From Cetobacterium sp. 2A (GTDB lineage: Bacteria > Fusobacteriota > Fusobacteriia > Fusobacteriales > Fusobacteriaceae), in contig NZ_JACFAJ010000014.1 of assembly GCF_014250685.1 (NCBI RefSeq), positions 62,001 through 126,000 of the forward strand: a stretch of DNA of 64,000 nucleotides. The letters are read 5' to 3'. A program made the translations under genes and the position numbers. The first letter of the stretch is position 1; every line of letters begins with the position of its first letter. The notes beneath the pieces are model-generated. The model was not told the origin of the DNA. It worked only from the letters and a program-made list of their open reading frames with translations, and searched no databases. This document shows positions 43,517-51,935 of the stretch, one piece after another.

Positions 43517-44254
43517 GTGAAACCATTAATTGGAATTACTTCTATGGCAGAAACTGGTGAAAGATTAATAACAAAAAATTTTATAAATTTTAATTATGTT
43601 AACTCGGTAATAAAAGCTGGAGGTATTCCAGTAATTTTACCAATATTAGATACAAATATAAATGATTCTTTTATAAACGACTACGTAATGAAGTTAGATG
43701 GAATTATTTTTAGTGGTGGTGAGGATATATCACCTCTTCTATATAATGAAAATCCAAATTTAAAACTTGGGAAAATTGATACAAAAAGAGATGTTTTTGA
43801 GTTAAAACTTTTAGCTGCTGCGTTAGAAAAAAATATTCCAATTCTAGGTATCTGTAGAGGATGCCAAATTCTAAATGTAGGACTAGGAGGATCTCTCTAT
43901 CAAGATATTGATTCACAAGTTGAAAATGTTTTTAACCATCATCCAACTGGAATATTAGGAGAAGAAATTTATCACACTGTTAATATAAAACAGGATTCTT
44001 TTTTAAAAACAATTTTCACTGAAAATACTATTGGTGTAAATTCTTTCCATCATCAATCAGTTAAAACTCTTGCTCCTAGCCTTAAAATAAGTGCAACTTC
44101 AGATGACGGTATAATCGAAGCTTATGAATCAAATGATATGAATTCAAAATTTATAGTTGGGATACAATGGCATCCCGAAGCAATGGTAAATAAATTTGAT
44201 ATTTTTTTAAATATTTTTAAATTATTCGTTGAAAAATCTAATAAAAAAAATTAA
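43517..44254 (+). CDS. C26-family gamma-glutamyl hydrolase (PuuD-like)
   Basis: A 245-residue class I glutamine-amidotransferase-like hydrolase. The nucleophile elbow is ILGICRGCQILNVGLGG (Cys), and the His-Glu pair is in GIQWHPEA; SGGEDISPLLY is the oxyanion region. The family cleaves gamma-glutamyl bonds, such as gamma-Glu-GABA in PuuD. The start is a GTG behind GGAGG. It closes the GltS-PhzF-SBP-M42 cluster, suggesting that gamma-glutamyl peptides or related compounds are the substrate; this is inferred. Confidence 0.85.
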   Translation: MKPLIGITSMAETGERLITKNFINFNYVNSVIKAGGIPVILPILDTNINDSFINDYVMKLDGIIFSGGEDISPLLYNENPNLKLGKIDTKRDVFELKLLAAALEKNIPILGICRGCQILNVGLGGSLYQDIDSQVENVFNHHPTGILGEEIYHTVNIKQDSFLKTIFTENTIGVNSFHHQSVKTLAPSLKISATSDDGIIEAYESNDMNSKFIVGIQWHPEAMVNKFDIFLNIFKLFVEKSNKKN

Positions 44255-44263
44255 ATATATTAA

Positions 44264-44303
44264 TAAGTATAGCGACTATAAAAAATTATAGTCGCTATAC
44301 TTA
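44264..44303. terminator. Bidirectional intrinsic terminator
   Basis: TAAGTATAGCGACTATAA and TTATAGTCGCTATACTTA form an 18-base perfect stem with a four-base loop, between the C26 hydrolase and the convergent M32 peptidase. Confidence 0.85.
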
Positions 44304-44313
44304 ATTTAAATTA

Positions 44314-45804
44314 TTATAATTCATATATTTTTGAATATTTTTCCTTTAGATATTCAATATAATATTTTGGATTTAAATCTTCACCTGTAATTTCCTCGAC
44401 TAATTCTTTAGGAGTTTTTAATTTCCCATATTGGTGAATTTTTTCATGTAACCAGTGTTTAATTTTTTCCATATCTCCACTTATCAATATTTTTTCCACA
44501 TTTAAATCTTTTTTCATTTTATTATAAATTTGTGCTGAATAAGCATTTCCCAAAGCATAAGATGGAAAATAGCCTATAAGTCCACAAGACCAATGCACAT
44601 CTTGAAGAACTCCTTCTCCATCATTCTTAGGTTCAACACCTAGATACTCTTTCATTTTTTCATTCCAAATTTTTGGCAAATCTTTTACCTTATACTCACC
44701 ATTAAATATTCCTTTTTCAATTTCATATCTTACCATTATATGAAGAGAATAAGTTAATTCATCTGCTTCAACTCTTATAAGAGATGGTTGAACACTGTTT
44801 ATTCCTTTATAAAAATCCTCAATTGAAATTTTTTCTAAAAATTTATAGTTATTTTTTAAGTTCTCATAAATTTTTATCCAAAACTCTTTAGATCTTCCTA
44901 CAATATTTTCATAAAATCTAGACTGAGACTCATGTATTGCCATAGATGTTCCATCTGCTAGTATAGTCTCCTTTAAATCGTCTGATATTCCTTGCTCATA
45001 TATTGCGTGGCCAGTTTCATGAATTGTACTAAATATAGAAGAGAAAGGCAGTTCTTCTATATATCTTGTTGTTATTCTTACATCATTCTTATTTACAGTT
45101 AAGGTAAATGGATGAGCACTTTCAGATATTATCCCTCTATTAAAATCAAATCCTAAATATTTTGCTAGTTCATTAGAGATTTTTTTCTGATTTTCTTTAT
45201 CTACTTTTCCATTTATTACAGATGAAAAATCTTTATTTTTTTCTTTTATCTGCTTTAAAAGTGGGACAATTTCTGCTTTTAAAGAGTTGAAAAATATATC
45301 CAATTTTTCTGTTGTCATTCCTTTTTCATAGTCATCAAGAATCATATCATAGGGATTTTCTAGTTTCCCTCTATATTTTATAAATTTTTTATTAAAATCA
45401 AAAATTTTATCTAAACTATTTTCAAAAATTGAAAAATCATTTTTTTCTCTAGCTTCTGCCCAAATTCCTTGAGCTTTTGCTGTTAGTTCAGAATACTCTT
45501 TATATTCTAAAGCCGGAATTTTTTTTAGTTTTTCACTTTCTTCTAAAAGTTCTTCTATCTCTTTTTTTTCTGATATTGTCAATAAATTTTCATTTTTCTT
45601 TAAAAATCCAAGTAATTCTAAAAATTCTGACGATGTTGCAATTTCATAACTTTTTAAACTTAAATAACCTATCATTTCAGATAGTAACTTTTGTCCTTCC
45701 TTAGGAGCCTCAGTCTCTAAATCCCAGTGTATAACTGCCAAAGTGGAGTCTATTAGCTTTTTATCTTTTATGAGACTTCTGAACCTATCTCTTCTACTTT
45801 CCAT
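44314..45804 (-). CDS. M32-family metallocarboxypeptidase
   Basis: A 496-residue carboxypeptidase of the Taq/M32 family. The zinc motif STIHETGHAIYEQ (HEXXH) is near residue 257, and the family signatures DVHWSCGLIGYFPSYALG and VRITTRYIEELPF are present. It removes C-terminal residues from peptides in the cytoplasm. The ATG at 45804 follows AGAGGTGA; an upstream in-frame ATG at 45837 lies in the promoter zone of the divergent gene. It joins a region rich in peptide-use genes. Confidence 0.93.
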   Translation of the reverse strand: MESRRDRFRSLIKDKKLIDSTLAVIHWDLETEAPKEGQKLLSEMIGYLSLKSYEIATSSEFLELLGFLKKNENLLTISEKKEIEELLEESEKLKKIPALEYKEYSELTAKAQGIWAEAREKNDFSIFENSLDKIFDFNKKFIKYRGKLENPYDMILDDYEKGMTTEKLDIFFNSLKAEIVPLLKQIKEKNKDFSSVINGKVDKENQKKISNELAKYLGFDFNRGIISESAHPFTLTVNKNDVRITTRYIEELPFSSIFSTIHETGHAIYEQGISDDLKETILADGTSMAIHESQSRFYENIVGRSKEFWIKIYENLKNNYKFLEKISIEDFYKGINSVQPSLIRVEADELTYSLHIMVRYEIEKGIFNGEYKVKDLPKIWNEKMKEYLGVEPKNDGEGVLQDVHWSCGLIGYFPSYALGNAYSAQIYNKMKKDLNVEKILISGDMEKIKHWLHEKIHQYGKLKTPKELVEEITGEDLNPKYYIEYLKEKYSKIYEL

Positions 45805-45840
45805 AACAATCACCTCTAAATTTATTATAACATACAACTG

Positions 45841-45870
45841 TTGACATCAAGACGAGAATAATTTTATAAT
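45841..45870 (+). promoter_or_regulatory. mscS promoter
   Basis: TTGACA (45841-45846) and TATAAT (45865-45870) with an 18-base spacer, about 40 bases before the mscS-like start. Both boxes are perfect. Confidence 0.7.
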
Positions 45871-45910
45871 AAGACTATAAAATTACTTAATATTATCAAG
45901 GAGAAAAATA

Positions 45911-46768
45911 ATGAATTCAAATTCTTTTTTACAAGAAGTAAGAGAAAAAATCTTAGAAAGAACTTTTTTTGTTGATTTTACAGTTCAATCTATTTATTTT
46001 GTTATAAAACTCTTTATTTGTATTTTACTGTATTACTTTACATTAAAAATAGTAAAAAAAATCCTTCCTGTTTTTAAAAATTCTAATGCTGAAAAAATTA
46101 TGGATCAATCATTAAAAAGTTTTATAAGTTCTATTTTTAATATCGGTTTACATGCCTTTTTAATTACAATCTGCTTATTAATTTTAGGAATTAAAGAGAG
46201 TAGCTTACTTGCTTTCTTTGGTACTCTTGGAATTGGTGTTGGACTTTCTTTAAAAGATAATCTTTCTAATTTTTCCGGCGGAGTAATTATTTTGATATTT
46301 GAGATTTATAAAGTAGGGGACGAAGTTTGTATTGCTGATCATGTAGGTTATGTCTATCAAATAGATATTTTTTCCACAAGCATTAGAACACATAATAATG
46401 ATTTGGTCCTAGTTCCTAATGGAAAAATTGTTTCAGATAAAATTATAAATTATACAAAAACTCCAATCAGAAGATTAAAGTTTATAGTTTCAATCAATTA
46501 TAGTTGTGATATTGACAAAGCAAGAGAAGTACTAGAAATAATGCTCAGAGAGAATCCATTAGTTTTAAAAGAACCTTCAGTTTATTCTCACGTTGATGAA
46601 TATGCAGATAGTTCAATCAATATAGCATTAAAAGGTTGGTGTATTAATGAAAATTATTGGACTATTTATAAAGAAACTTTAAATAATATAAAACCAACTC
46701 TTGATAGTAATAATATTGAAATGCCTTTTCCACAAATGGACGTTCACATGAATATAGTGAAGGAATAA
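45911..46768 (+). CDS. mscS: MscS-family mechanosensitive channel
   Basis: A 285-residue small-conductance mechanosensitive channel that releases solutes on osmotic downshock. It has three transmembrane segments: residues about 25-48, 75-98 and the pore-lining helix near GTLGIGVGLSLKDNLSNFSGG, whose Gly/Ala packing is typical. The beta domain follows (GYVYQIDIFSTSIRTHNNDLVLVPNGKI) and a C-terminal alpha/beta vestibule. Length matches E. coli MscS (286). AAGGAG precedes the ATG. Monocistronic. Confidence 0.93.
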   Translation: MNSNSFLQEVREKILERTFFVDFTVQSIYFVIKLFICILLYYFTLKIVKKILPVFKNSNAEKIMDQSLKSFISSIFNIGLHAFLITICLLILGIKESSLLAFFGTLGIGVGLSLKDNLSNFSGGVIILIFEIYKVGDEVCIADHVGYVYQIDIFSTSIRTHNNDLVLVPNGKIVSDKIINYTKTPIRRLKFIVSINYSCDIDKAREVLEIMLRENPLVLKEPSVYSHVDEYADSSINIALKGWCINENYWTIYKETLNNIKPTLDSNNIEMPFPQMDVHMNIVKE

Positions 46769-46801
46769 TTAATAAAAATCTATGTACCAGTTTATAAAAT
46801 A

Positions 46802-46960
46802 TTAGATTGATAATTTTCTAGAGATAGAACTTACAGTTTCCAAAAAGAATGAGTTTAGTGAATGAAAAAATTCTTCAAACGAAGCTAATATATATATATC
46901 ATTATATTTGAGAAGTACAAAAATTGTAAAAAGCAAGAATATAATTATACAGTTACGCAT
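46802..46960 (-). CDS. 52-residue single-pass membrane protein (unknown)
   Basis: A short ORF in the 330-base gap after mscS. It starts at ATG 46960, five bases after a full AAAGGAGG, and runs 52 codons to TAA. The N-terminal part is a hydrophobic helix (IIIFLLFTIFVLLKY) followed by an acidic/amphipathic tail (FEEFFHSL, LETVSSISRKL). A promoter with TTGAGG and TAAAAT at 17-base spacing lies just upstream. No family is recognised. It may be a small membrane regulator or a type I toxin-like peptide; coding status rests on the strong translation and promoter signals. Confidence 0.6.
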   Translation of the reverse strand: MRNCIIIFLLFTIFVLLKYNDIYILASFEEFFHSLNSFFLETVSSISRKLSI

Positions 46961-46983
46961 GATAGCCTCCTTTAGATTAATTT

Positions 46984-47012
46984 ATTTTATGTATATTTAT
47001 ATATTACCTCAA
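46984..47012 (-). promoter_or_regulatory. Promoter for the 52-residue ORF
   Basis: On the minus strand TTGAGG (47007-47012), 17 bases, TAAAAT (46984-46989). Transcription would start about 17 bases before the ATG, giving a very short leader. The rest of the gap (to 47096) shows no further feature. Confidence 0.5.
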
Positions 47013-47096
47013 TAACCTAAAAATTTCATCATAAAAAAAAGATTTAGAAAATAATGAAAGAAAATAAATATGATAATAATATTTTTTTACTTTAAA

Positions 47097-47624
47097 CTAA
47101 ATTTGAGGAGCGTCAATTGAATAAATTAAATGCTCCATCTCTTTACCATCATATATCTTAATATATTTATCTATTATTTTCATATTTAGTTTTTGTGCTA
47201 CATTAATAGAATTAATATTATTGGGTCTTATTTGTGCTATCACCTTTAAGGAATTCAAATTATTAAAAGCATATTCTATACATGCTCTGGCTCCTTCAAC
47301 AGCATATCCTTTACCCCACGATTTTTTGTTTAAAATATATGCTATTCCTACGAAAGATTTGTTATTTATTTCTTCAACTAAGGGCCCTATAACTCCAATA
47401 ACCGTATCATTTTCTTTGCTAATTGCTAAAAAATAGCTATATCCTTCGTTATCGTACCTTTTTAAATTTTTATTTATCCATAATTTAACTTCATCATCAG
47501 AAAATGATTTTTCCCAAGCATACATAACATCTATATCTTGAAGAATATTTGCAATTTCTAAGTAATCATCTTTTTTTATTTTTCTTAAAATCAACCTCTC
47601 GGTTTCTATCATAACATCATGCAT
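47097..47624 (-). CDS. GNAT-family N-acetyltransferase (RimJ/RimL-like)
   Basis: A 175-residue acetyltransferase of the RimJ/RimL type: ETERLILRKIKKDDYLEI at the N-terminus, VGIAYILNKKSWGKGYAVEGAR (acetyl-CoA-binding loop, with W-G-K-G-Y in place of RGxGxA) and LKVIAQIRPNNINSINVAQKLN. The family acetylates ribosomal proteins or small molecules. The ATG at 47624 follows AAGGAG; the earlier in-frame ATG at 47645 is less likely. It is separated from the alcohol dehydrogenase by a terminator and has its own transcription. Confidence 0.88.
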   Translation of the reverse strand: MHDVMIETERLILRKIKKDDYLEIANILQDIDVMYAWEKSFSDDEVKLWINKNLKRYDNEGYSYFLAISKENDTVIGVIGPLVEEINNKSFVGIAYILNKKSWGKGYAVEGARACIEYAFNNLNSLKVIAQIRPNNINSINVAQKLNMKIIDKYIKIYDGKEMEHLIYSIDAPQI

Positions 47625-47669
47625 AGAATTTCTCCTTAATTTCATATTATAAGTTATCCATTTTTGTAA

Positions 47670-47720
47670 AAAAAACCTTCTAGATTAATGATATTATACC
47701 ATTAATCTAGAAGGTTTTTT
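47670..47720 (-). terminator. Strong inverted repeat upstream of the GNAT gene, terminator of the leftward alcohol dehydrogenase operon
   Basis: AAAAAACCTTCTAGATTAAT and its complement (47700-47720) form a 21-base perfect stem with a 9-base loop and A/T tracts on both sides. It lies 10 bases downstream of the alcohol dehydrogenase stop (leftward operon) and stops that operon before the GNAT gene. Confidence 0.9.
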
Positions 47721-47730
47721 GATGTTTATT

Positions 47731-48888
47731 TTATCTGTTATAAACTTTAGTATAAAGTTCTTTTAAATCCTTTATATTAATTTCTTTTGGATTTCCACCT
47801 GCACAAATATCATTAAAAGCTTGTTCTGATAATTTATTTATATCTTTCATATTAAATATAGTTTTATTTAATTTAGGAATTCCTATTTTTTCAGAAAGCT
47901 CTCTAATCGCTTCTACGGCCATATATGCAGCTTTTTTATCTGAAAATCCTGATGTGTCCTTACCTAAAGCTTGAGCTATATTGGCAAACTTTTTATAATT
48001 TGAAGATAAGTTATATTCCACAACATCTGGAAGAAGTATTGCATTAGCTAACCCATGAGGAATATTATACTCCGATCCCAACTGGTGGGCTAAAGAATGA
48101 ACTATTCCCAATCCACAATTAGAGAAAGAAAGTCCTGCAATATATGACCCCCATGCCATTTGAGAACGTGCTTCAATATCGTCTCCATTTTTTACAGCAT
48201 TCTCTAAAGATTGACCAATTAACTTTATAGATTCAAGTGCCAATACATCACTTAATTCATATGATCCCTTCGTTACATAAGCTTCAATAGCGTGTGTTAA
48301 AGCATCCATTCCTGTTGCAGCTGTTAACCCCATAGGTTTTTTTACCATTAATTCTGGATCATTGACAGCTATTGTCGCTAAAGAATTTGAATCAATCATT
48401 ACCATCTTTATTTTTCGAACTTCATCTGTTATAACATAGTTTATTGTTACCTCGGAAGCTGTCCCTGCGGTAGTATTAATTGCCACTATTGGAACAGATT
48501 TATTTTTAGATTTAAAAAGGCCTTCATAATCTCTTATATTACCACCATTATTCACCAAAATTCCCACGGCTTTTGCTGCATCTTGTGGTGATCCTCCACC
48601 AATGGAAATTATATAGTCACAATGATTAGCATGATATTCCTTCTGTCCGTTATATACATTTTCCATAGTTGGATTTTCTTCTACTTCACAAAATATTGTG
48701 TATTCAGTTGATATTTTCTCTAACTCATCGGTTACTTTTTTTACAACACCAAGATTTACCAAAGTTTCATCTGTTACAATAAAAGCTTTCCCTAAATTCA
48801 TTTTTTTAACTTCATTAACTGCTTCTTTTAAAGCTCCAGGTCCTAATATATTGACAGATGGCCAATAAATTTTTCTTGTTGTTAGCAT
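47731..48888 (-). CDS. Iron-containing alcohol dehydrogenase
   Basis: A 385-residue group III alcohol dehydrogenase. The NAD region is SIGGGSPQDAAKAVG, followed by NTTAGTASEVT; the metal site includes ATGMDALTHAIEAYV and GIVHSLAHQLGSEYNIPHG with the His ligands. Such enzymes reduce aldehydes or oxidise alcohols and diols (FucO, DhaT, AdhB types); the exact substrate is not evident. It is the last gene of the leftward operon, about 80 bases after the M42 peptidase, with GGGAGG upstream. Confidence 0.93.
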   Translation of the reverse strand: MLTTRKIYWPSVNILGPGALKEAVNEVKKMNLGKAFIVTDETLVNLGVVKKVTDELEKISTEYTIFCEVEENPTMENVYNGQKEYHANHCDYIISIGGGSPQDAAKAVGILVNNGGNIRDYEGLFKSKNKSVPIVAINTTAGTASEVTINYVITDEVRKIKMVMIDSNSLATIAVNDPELMVKKPMGLTAATGMDALTHAIEAYVTKGSYELSDVLALESIKLIGQSLENAVKNGDDIEARSQMAWGSYIAGLSFSNCGLGIVHSLAHQLGSEYNIPHGLANAILLPDVVEYNLSSNYKKFANIAQALGKDTSGFSDKKAAYMAVEAIRELSEKIGIPKLNKTIFNMKDINKLSEQAFNDICAGGNPKEINIKDLKELYTKVYNR

Positions 48889-48969
48889 TCAAATCCCCTC
48901 CCATTTTATCAAAAATATTCCTGATACAATATATACTTTATAAATATTTTGTTGTCAATAATATTAATT

Positions 48970-50001
48970 TTATAAATAAGAAGCTAGTAGTTTCATTGTC
49001 TCAAGAACTCCCTCTACATGAGTTCTTTCATAATGATGTGAAGCGTCAACGTTTGGTCCTATGCAAGCTATTCTTACATCTGCCATTTGTAAAACTGCAC
49101 CACTTGCATCTGAACCATATCTGTTATAAACATCTGATGTATATGAGATGCCCTCTTTCTCACAAATATTTATCATATTTTTTCTTATGCCAACATCGTA
49201 TATAGTTTTGAAATCTTTTACTGTTATAGCAACTTTCTTTTCATCTCCCAATGAATCAGCAGTTACAATTCCTATATCCAATGCTATAAACTCTTTTACA
49301 TCTTCAGGAATAACAGAAATTCCATGTCCTATTTCTTCATAATTAGAAATATAAATATATAATTTGTTTTTAGGTTTAATCTTATTTTCTTTTAAAAATT
49401 TTATATATCCAAAAATTTGAGCTATACAAAGTTTATCATCTAAATATTTTGATTTTATATATCCAGATTTACTCACCTTAAATTTAGGATCAAATGATAC
49501 ACAGTCTCCAACTCTTATTCCAAGATTTTCAGTTTCTTTACTATTAAACACTTCCTCATCCAACCTAACTTCCATTGTATCGGCTCTTCTAATAGTTTCC
49601 CTTGCCTCATCTCCATAGTGATGAGCAGAAGCTTTATTTGGAAGTAAAGTCCCTTCATATTCTTCACCTGTTAACGTATGGACAATTACATTATCTGACT
49701 CTAAAGAACCCCAAATAACCCCTCCCATGTTTGTTAACTCTAATCTTCCATTTGATTTTATCCTTCTTACAATTGCTCCTATGGTATCTATATGAGCTGA
49801 AATCATTTTCGCATACTCATTGTCCTCTCCATCTATAACAGCTATTAATGCTCCTTTGTTTGTATGGATATATTCAATTCCAAATTTTTCAAATTCAACT
49901 TCTACTCTTTTTGTTGCCAAATCTGTAAATCCAACAACACTAGGTATACTAATAAGTTCTTCAGTTAAGTTTAGTACATAATTCATATCAAAATTTTTCA
50001 T
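48970..50001 (-). CDS. M42-family aminopeptidase (second copy)
   Basis: A 343-residue dimetal peptidase. The ligand series is ISAHIDTIGAIVRRI (His, Asp), KYLDDKLCIAQ (Asp), SNYEEIGHG (Glu-Glu), ALDIGIV (Asp) and HHYERTHVEG (His). It is related to but clearly distinct from the copy at 42411-43493. It follows the orphan peptide-binding lipoprotein by 24 bases, reproducing the binding protein-M42 pairing seen on the other side of the mscS region. Confidence 0.88.
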   Translation of the reverse strand: MKNFDMNYVLNLTEELISIPSVVGFTDLATKRVEVEFEKFGIEYIHTNKGALIAVIDGEDNEYAKMISAHIDTIGAIVRRIKSNGRLELTNMGGVIWGSLESDNVIVHTLTGEEYEGTLLPNKASAHHYGDEARETIRRADTMEVRLDEEVFNSKETENLGIRVGDCVSFDPKFKVSKSGYIKSKYLDDKLCIAQIFGYIKFLKENKIKPKNKLYIYISNYEEIGHGISVIPEDVKEFIALDIGIVTADSLGDEKKVAITVKDFKTIYDVGIRKNMINICEKEGISYTSDVYNRYGSDASGAVLQMADVRIACIGPNVDASHHYERTHVEGVLETMKLLASYL

Positions 50002-50025
50002 AAAATCTCCCTATCCCCTTTGTTT

Positions 50026-51537
50026 TTACATTTCTATATTATATAAATTGTGATGTCCACTGGATTTATATTCAAATCCCTTAATATTTTTACGAAGTCC
50101 TATATTTTCTTTTCTATAAATAGTTGGAATAAGTGGAACTTCGTCATTCAAGATAATTTGTGCTTTTGAATACAACTCTTTTCTTTTATCTTGGTTCGTC
50201 TCTCTTTGTGCCGCTTCTATAATAGAGTCAAGCTCATTTGATTCATAAAAGCTTCTATTTCCATTAGCACCTTTTGAAGAGCTGTGTAGTAACGGATAAA
50301 GAGCATTATCTGCATCTCCTGTTCCTGCATTCCATCCACCAAGTAACATTTGATGTTCCCCATTAGCACTTCTTTGAAGATAAGATCCCCATTCTAAAAT
50401 TTCTATTTCTAAATCAATTCCTATTTCCTTTAAATTTGACTGAATAATTTGAGCAACCTGAATTCTTACGGCATTATCATTTACCCATACTTTTATTTTT
50501 TTTGTTGGTTCGTTACTATCTTCCAAAAGTTTTTTAGCAACTTCTTGATTATAGCTATACGAAGTTAAATCTTGGTCACTTCCAAATACATAAGGACTTA
50601 CAATCGTTGGAGCAGCTGAAGCTGTTCCTAAGTATATGGCTTCTGCAATTGACTCTTTATCTATAGCAGAAGAAATGGCCTGTCTAAACTTTTTATTGTT
50701 GAATGGAGCCGTCAAATTATTTAACTGGATAAATTCTGTACTATAGCTTAATTCAGAAATTAAAGTTAAATCTTGATTTTTTACGATTTGTTCTACATCT
50801 ATTGGAGCTATCCCATAGGCTATATCAATTTCACCAGTTTCAAGAGCTATCAATCTATTTGTATTTTCTGGAATTACTCTAAAAATTATCTTATCAACTT
50901 TAGATTTTCCTAAAAAATATTCGTTAAAAGATTCAAGTTCTATATTTTCTCCAGATATCCAAGCTTTGTATTTGAATGGCCCTGTTCCTAGAGGTTCTTG
51001 TCTTACCAACTCCCCTTTATCCAGTGTATATTTTTTATTTTGAATCGCTGTTAAGGGATGAGCTAGACCATAAAGTATAGGTGTAAAAGTAGATTCTAAT
51101 TCAATATTTACAGTATTATCGTCTATTTTTGTCACTTTTTTAATTTTTTCAATTACAGATCTACTTCCAGGCATAGAAAAAGCTCTTTCTAAACTAAAAA
51201 TTACATCCTCTACAGTTAACGTTTCTCCGTTGTGGAATTTAACATTATTTTTTATTTTTATTTGTAAATTTAAATCATCCTTAAACTCCCAACTTTCAGC
51301 AAGTTCTGGAACTAATTCACCCTTTGAATTAACCCCTATTAAAGTATTAAAAATTTGTTTTGTGATTGCTAATGCTGGAACCTCATTATATAAATTAGGA
51401 TCTAATGATTTTGGCTGAGCTCCCTGAGAAATTTTTAATATTTTTTCATTTGTTTTATTCTCTTTTTCTTGTTTTCCACATCCTATAAAACTTAGTAATA
51501 ATATAATCCATAATAAAATATTTTTTTTAAAGTTCAT
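50026..51537 (-). CDS. Peptide-binding lipoprotein (SBP family 5), orphan (second copy)
   Basis: A 503-residue lipoprotein with LSFIGCGK (lipid-modified Cys) and the same family landmarks as the first copy: ISQGAQPKSLDPNLYNEVPA, FHNGETLTVEDVIFSLERA, PLGTGPFKYKAW and FNNKKFRQAISSAIDKESIA. No Opp-type permease or ATPase is nearby; the ABC genes immediately upstream belong to another (ribose/BMP-type) class. The start lies behind GGGGGGA. It is co-transcribed with an M42 peptidase. Confidence 0.88.
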   Translation of the reverse strand: MNFKKNILLWIILLLSFIGCGKQEKENKTNEKILKISQGAQPKSLDPNLYNEVPALAITKQIFNTLIGVNSKGELVPELAESWEFKDDLNLQIKIKNNVKFHNGETLTVEDVIFSLERAFSMPGSRSVIEKIKKVTKIDDNTVNIELESTFTPILYGLAHPLTAIQNKKYTLDKGELVRQEPLGTGPFKYKAWISGENIELESFNEYFLGKSKVDKIIFRVIPENTNRLIALETGEIDIAYGIAPIDVEQIVKNQDLTLISELSYSTEFIQLNNLTAPFNNKKFRQAISSAIDKESIAEAIYLGTASAAPTIVSPYVFGSDQDLTSYSYNQEVAKKLLEDSNEPTKKIKVWVNDNAVRIQVAQIIQSNLKEIGIDLEIEILEWGSYLQRSANGEHQMLLGGWNAGTGDADNALYPLLHSSSKGANGNRSFYESNELDSIIEAAQRETNQDKRKELYSKAQIILNDEVPLIPTIYRKENIGLRKNIKGFEYKSSGHHNLYNIEM

Positions 51538-51563
51538 ATGTCCCCCCGTGTATTTATATCATT

Positions 51564-51935
51564 TTAGTTATACTGATTTTCAAATTTTAACCAATCTTCT
51601 TTTCCTTCCACAATACCACCAATCGATATATATCCAGTTTTATTTGCTCCTATTTTAAACTTTTTCTCTATTATTTTATTTGTTCCATCTTCAGTTTTAA
51701 AATTGATTTTTATAACATGGCTCGGACCTTTAACGGCAATTTTTGATTTTTTTCCACTGTTTACTTTAGTCTCTTTTAATCCATCTATAGAATAAACAAT
51801 AACTTTTGGTGCTTTAAATTCTGCAACAGACACATTTTCAACAAAAATTTGATGCTGTTGTCCATAAATATATAGATAGTAAGATCCAATCATCGTGAAA
51901 ATTATTAAGATTATCCAATTTCGAATTATCTTCAT
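51564..51935 (-). CDS. Small membrane-anchored protein of the DUF3798 transporter operon
   Basis: A 123-residue protein with one N-terminal transmembrane helix (residues 7-24, WIILIIFTMIGSYYLYIY) and an extracytoplasmic beta-rich domain (KAPKVIVYSIDGLKETKV, GPSHVIKINFKTED, GYISIGGIVEGKEDW). I do not recognise the family with confidence. Its ATG overlaps the stop of the upstream permease (TAATG), so it is probably an accessory part of the transporter, for example a subunit that holds the complex or contacts the binding protein. AAGTGATAA surrounds the start. Confidence 0.75.
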   Translation of the reverse strand: MKIIRNWIILIIFTMIGSYYLYIYGQQHQIFVENVSVAEFKAPKVIVYSIDGLKETKVNSGKKSKIAVKGPSHVIKINFKTEDGTNKIIEKKFKIGANKTGYISIGGIVEGKEDWLKFENQYN

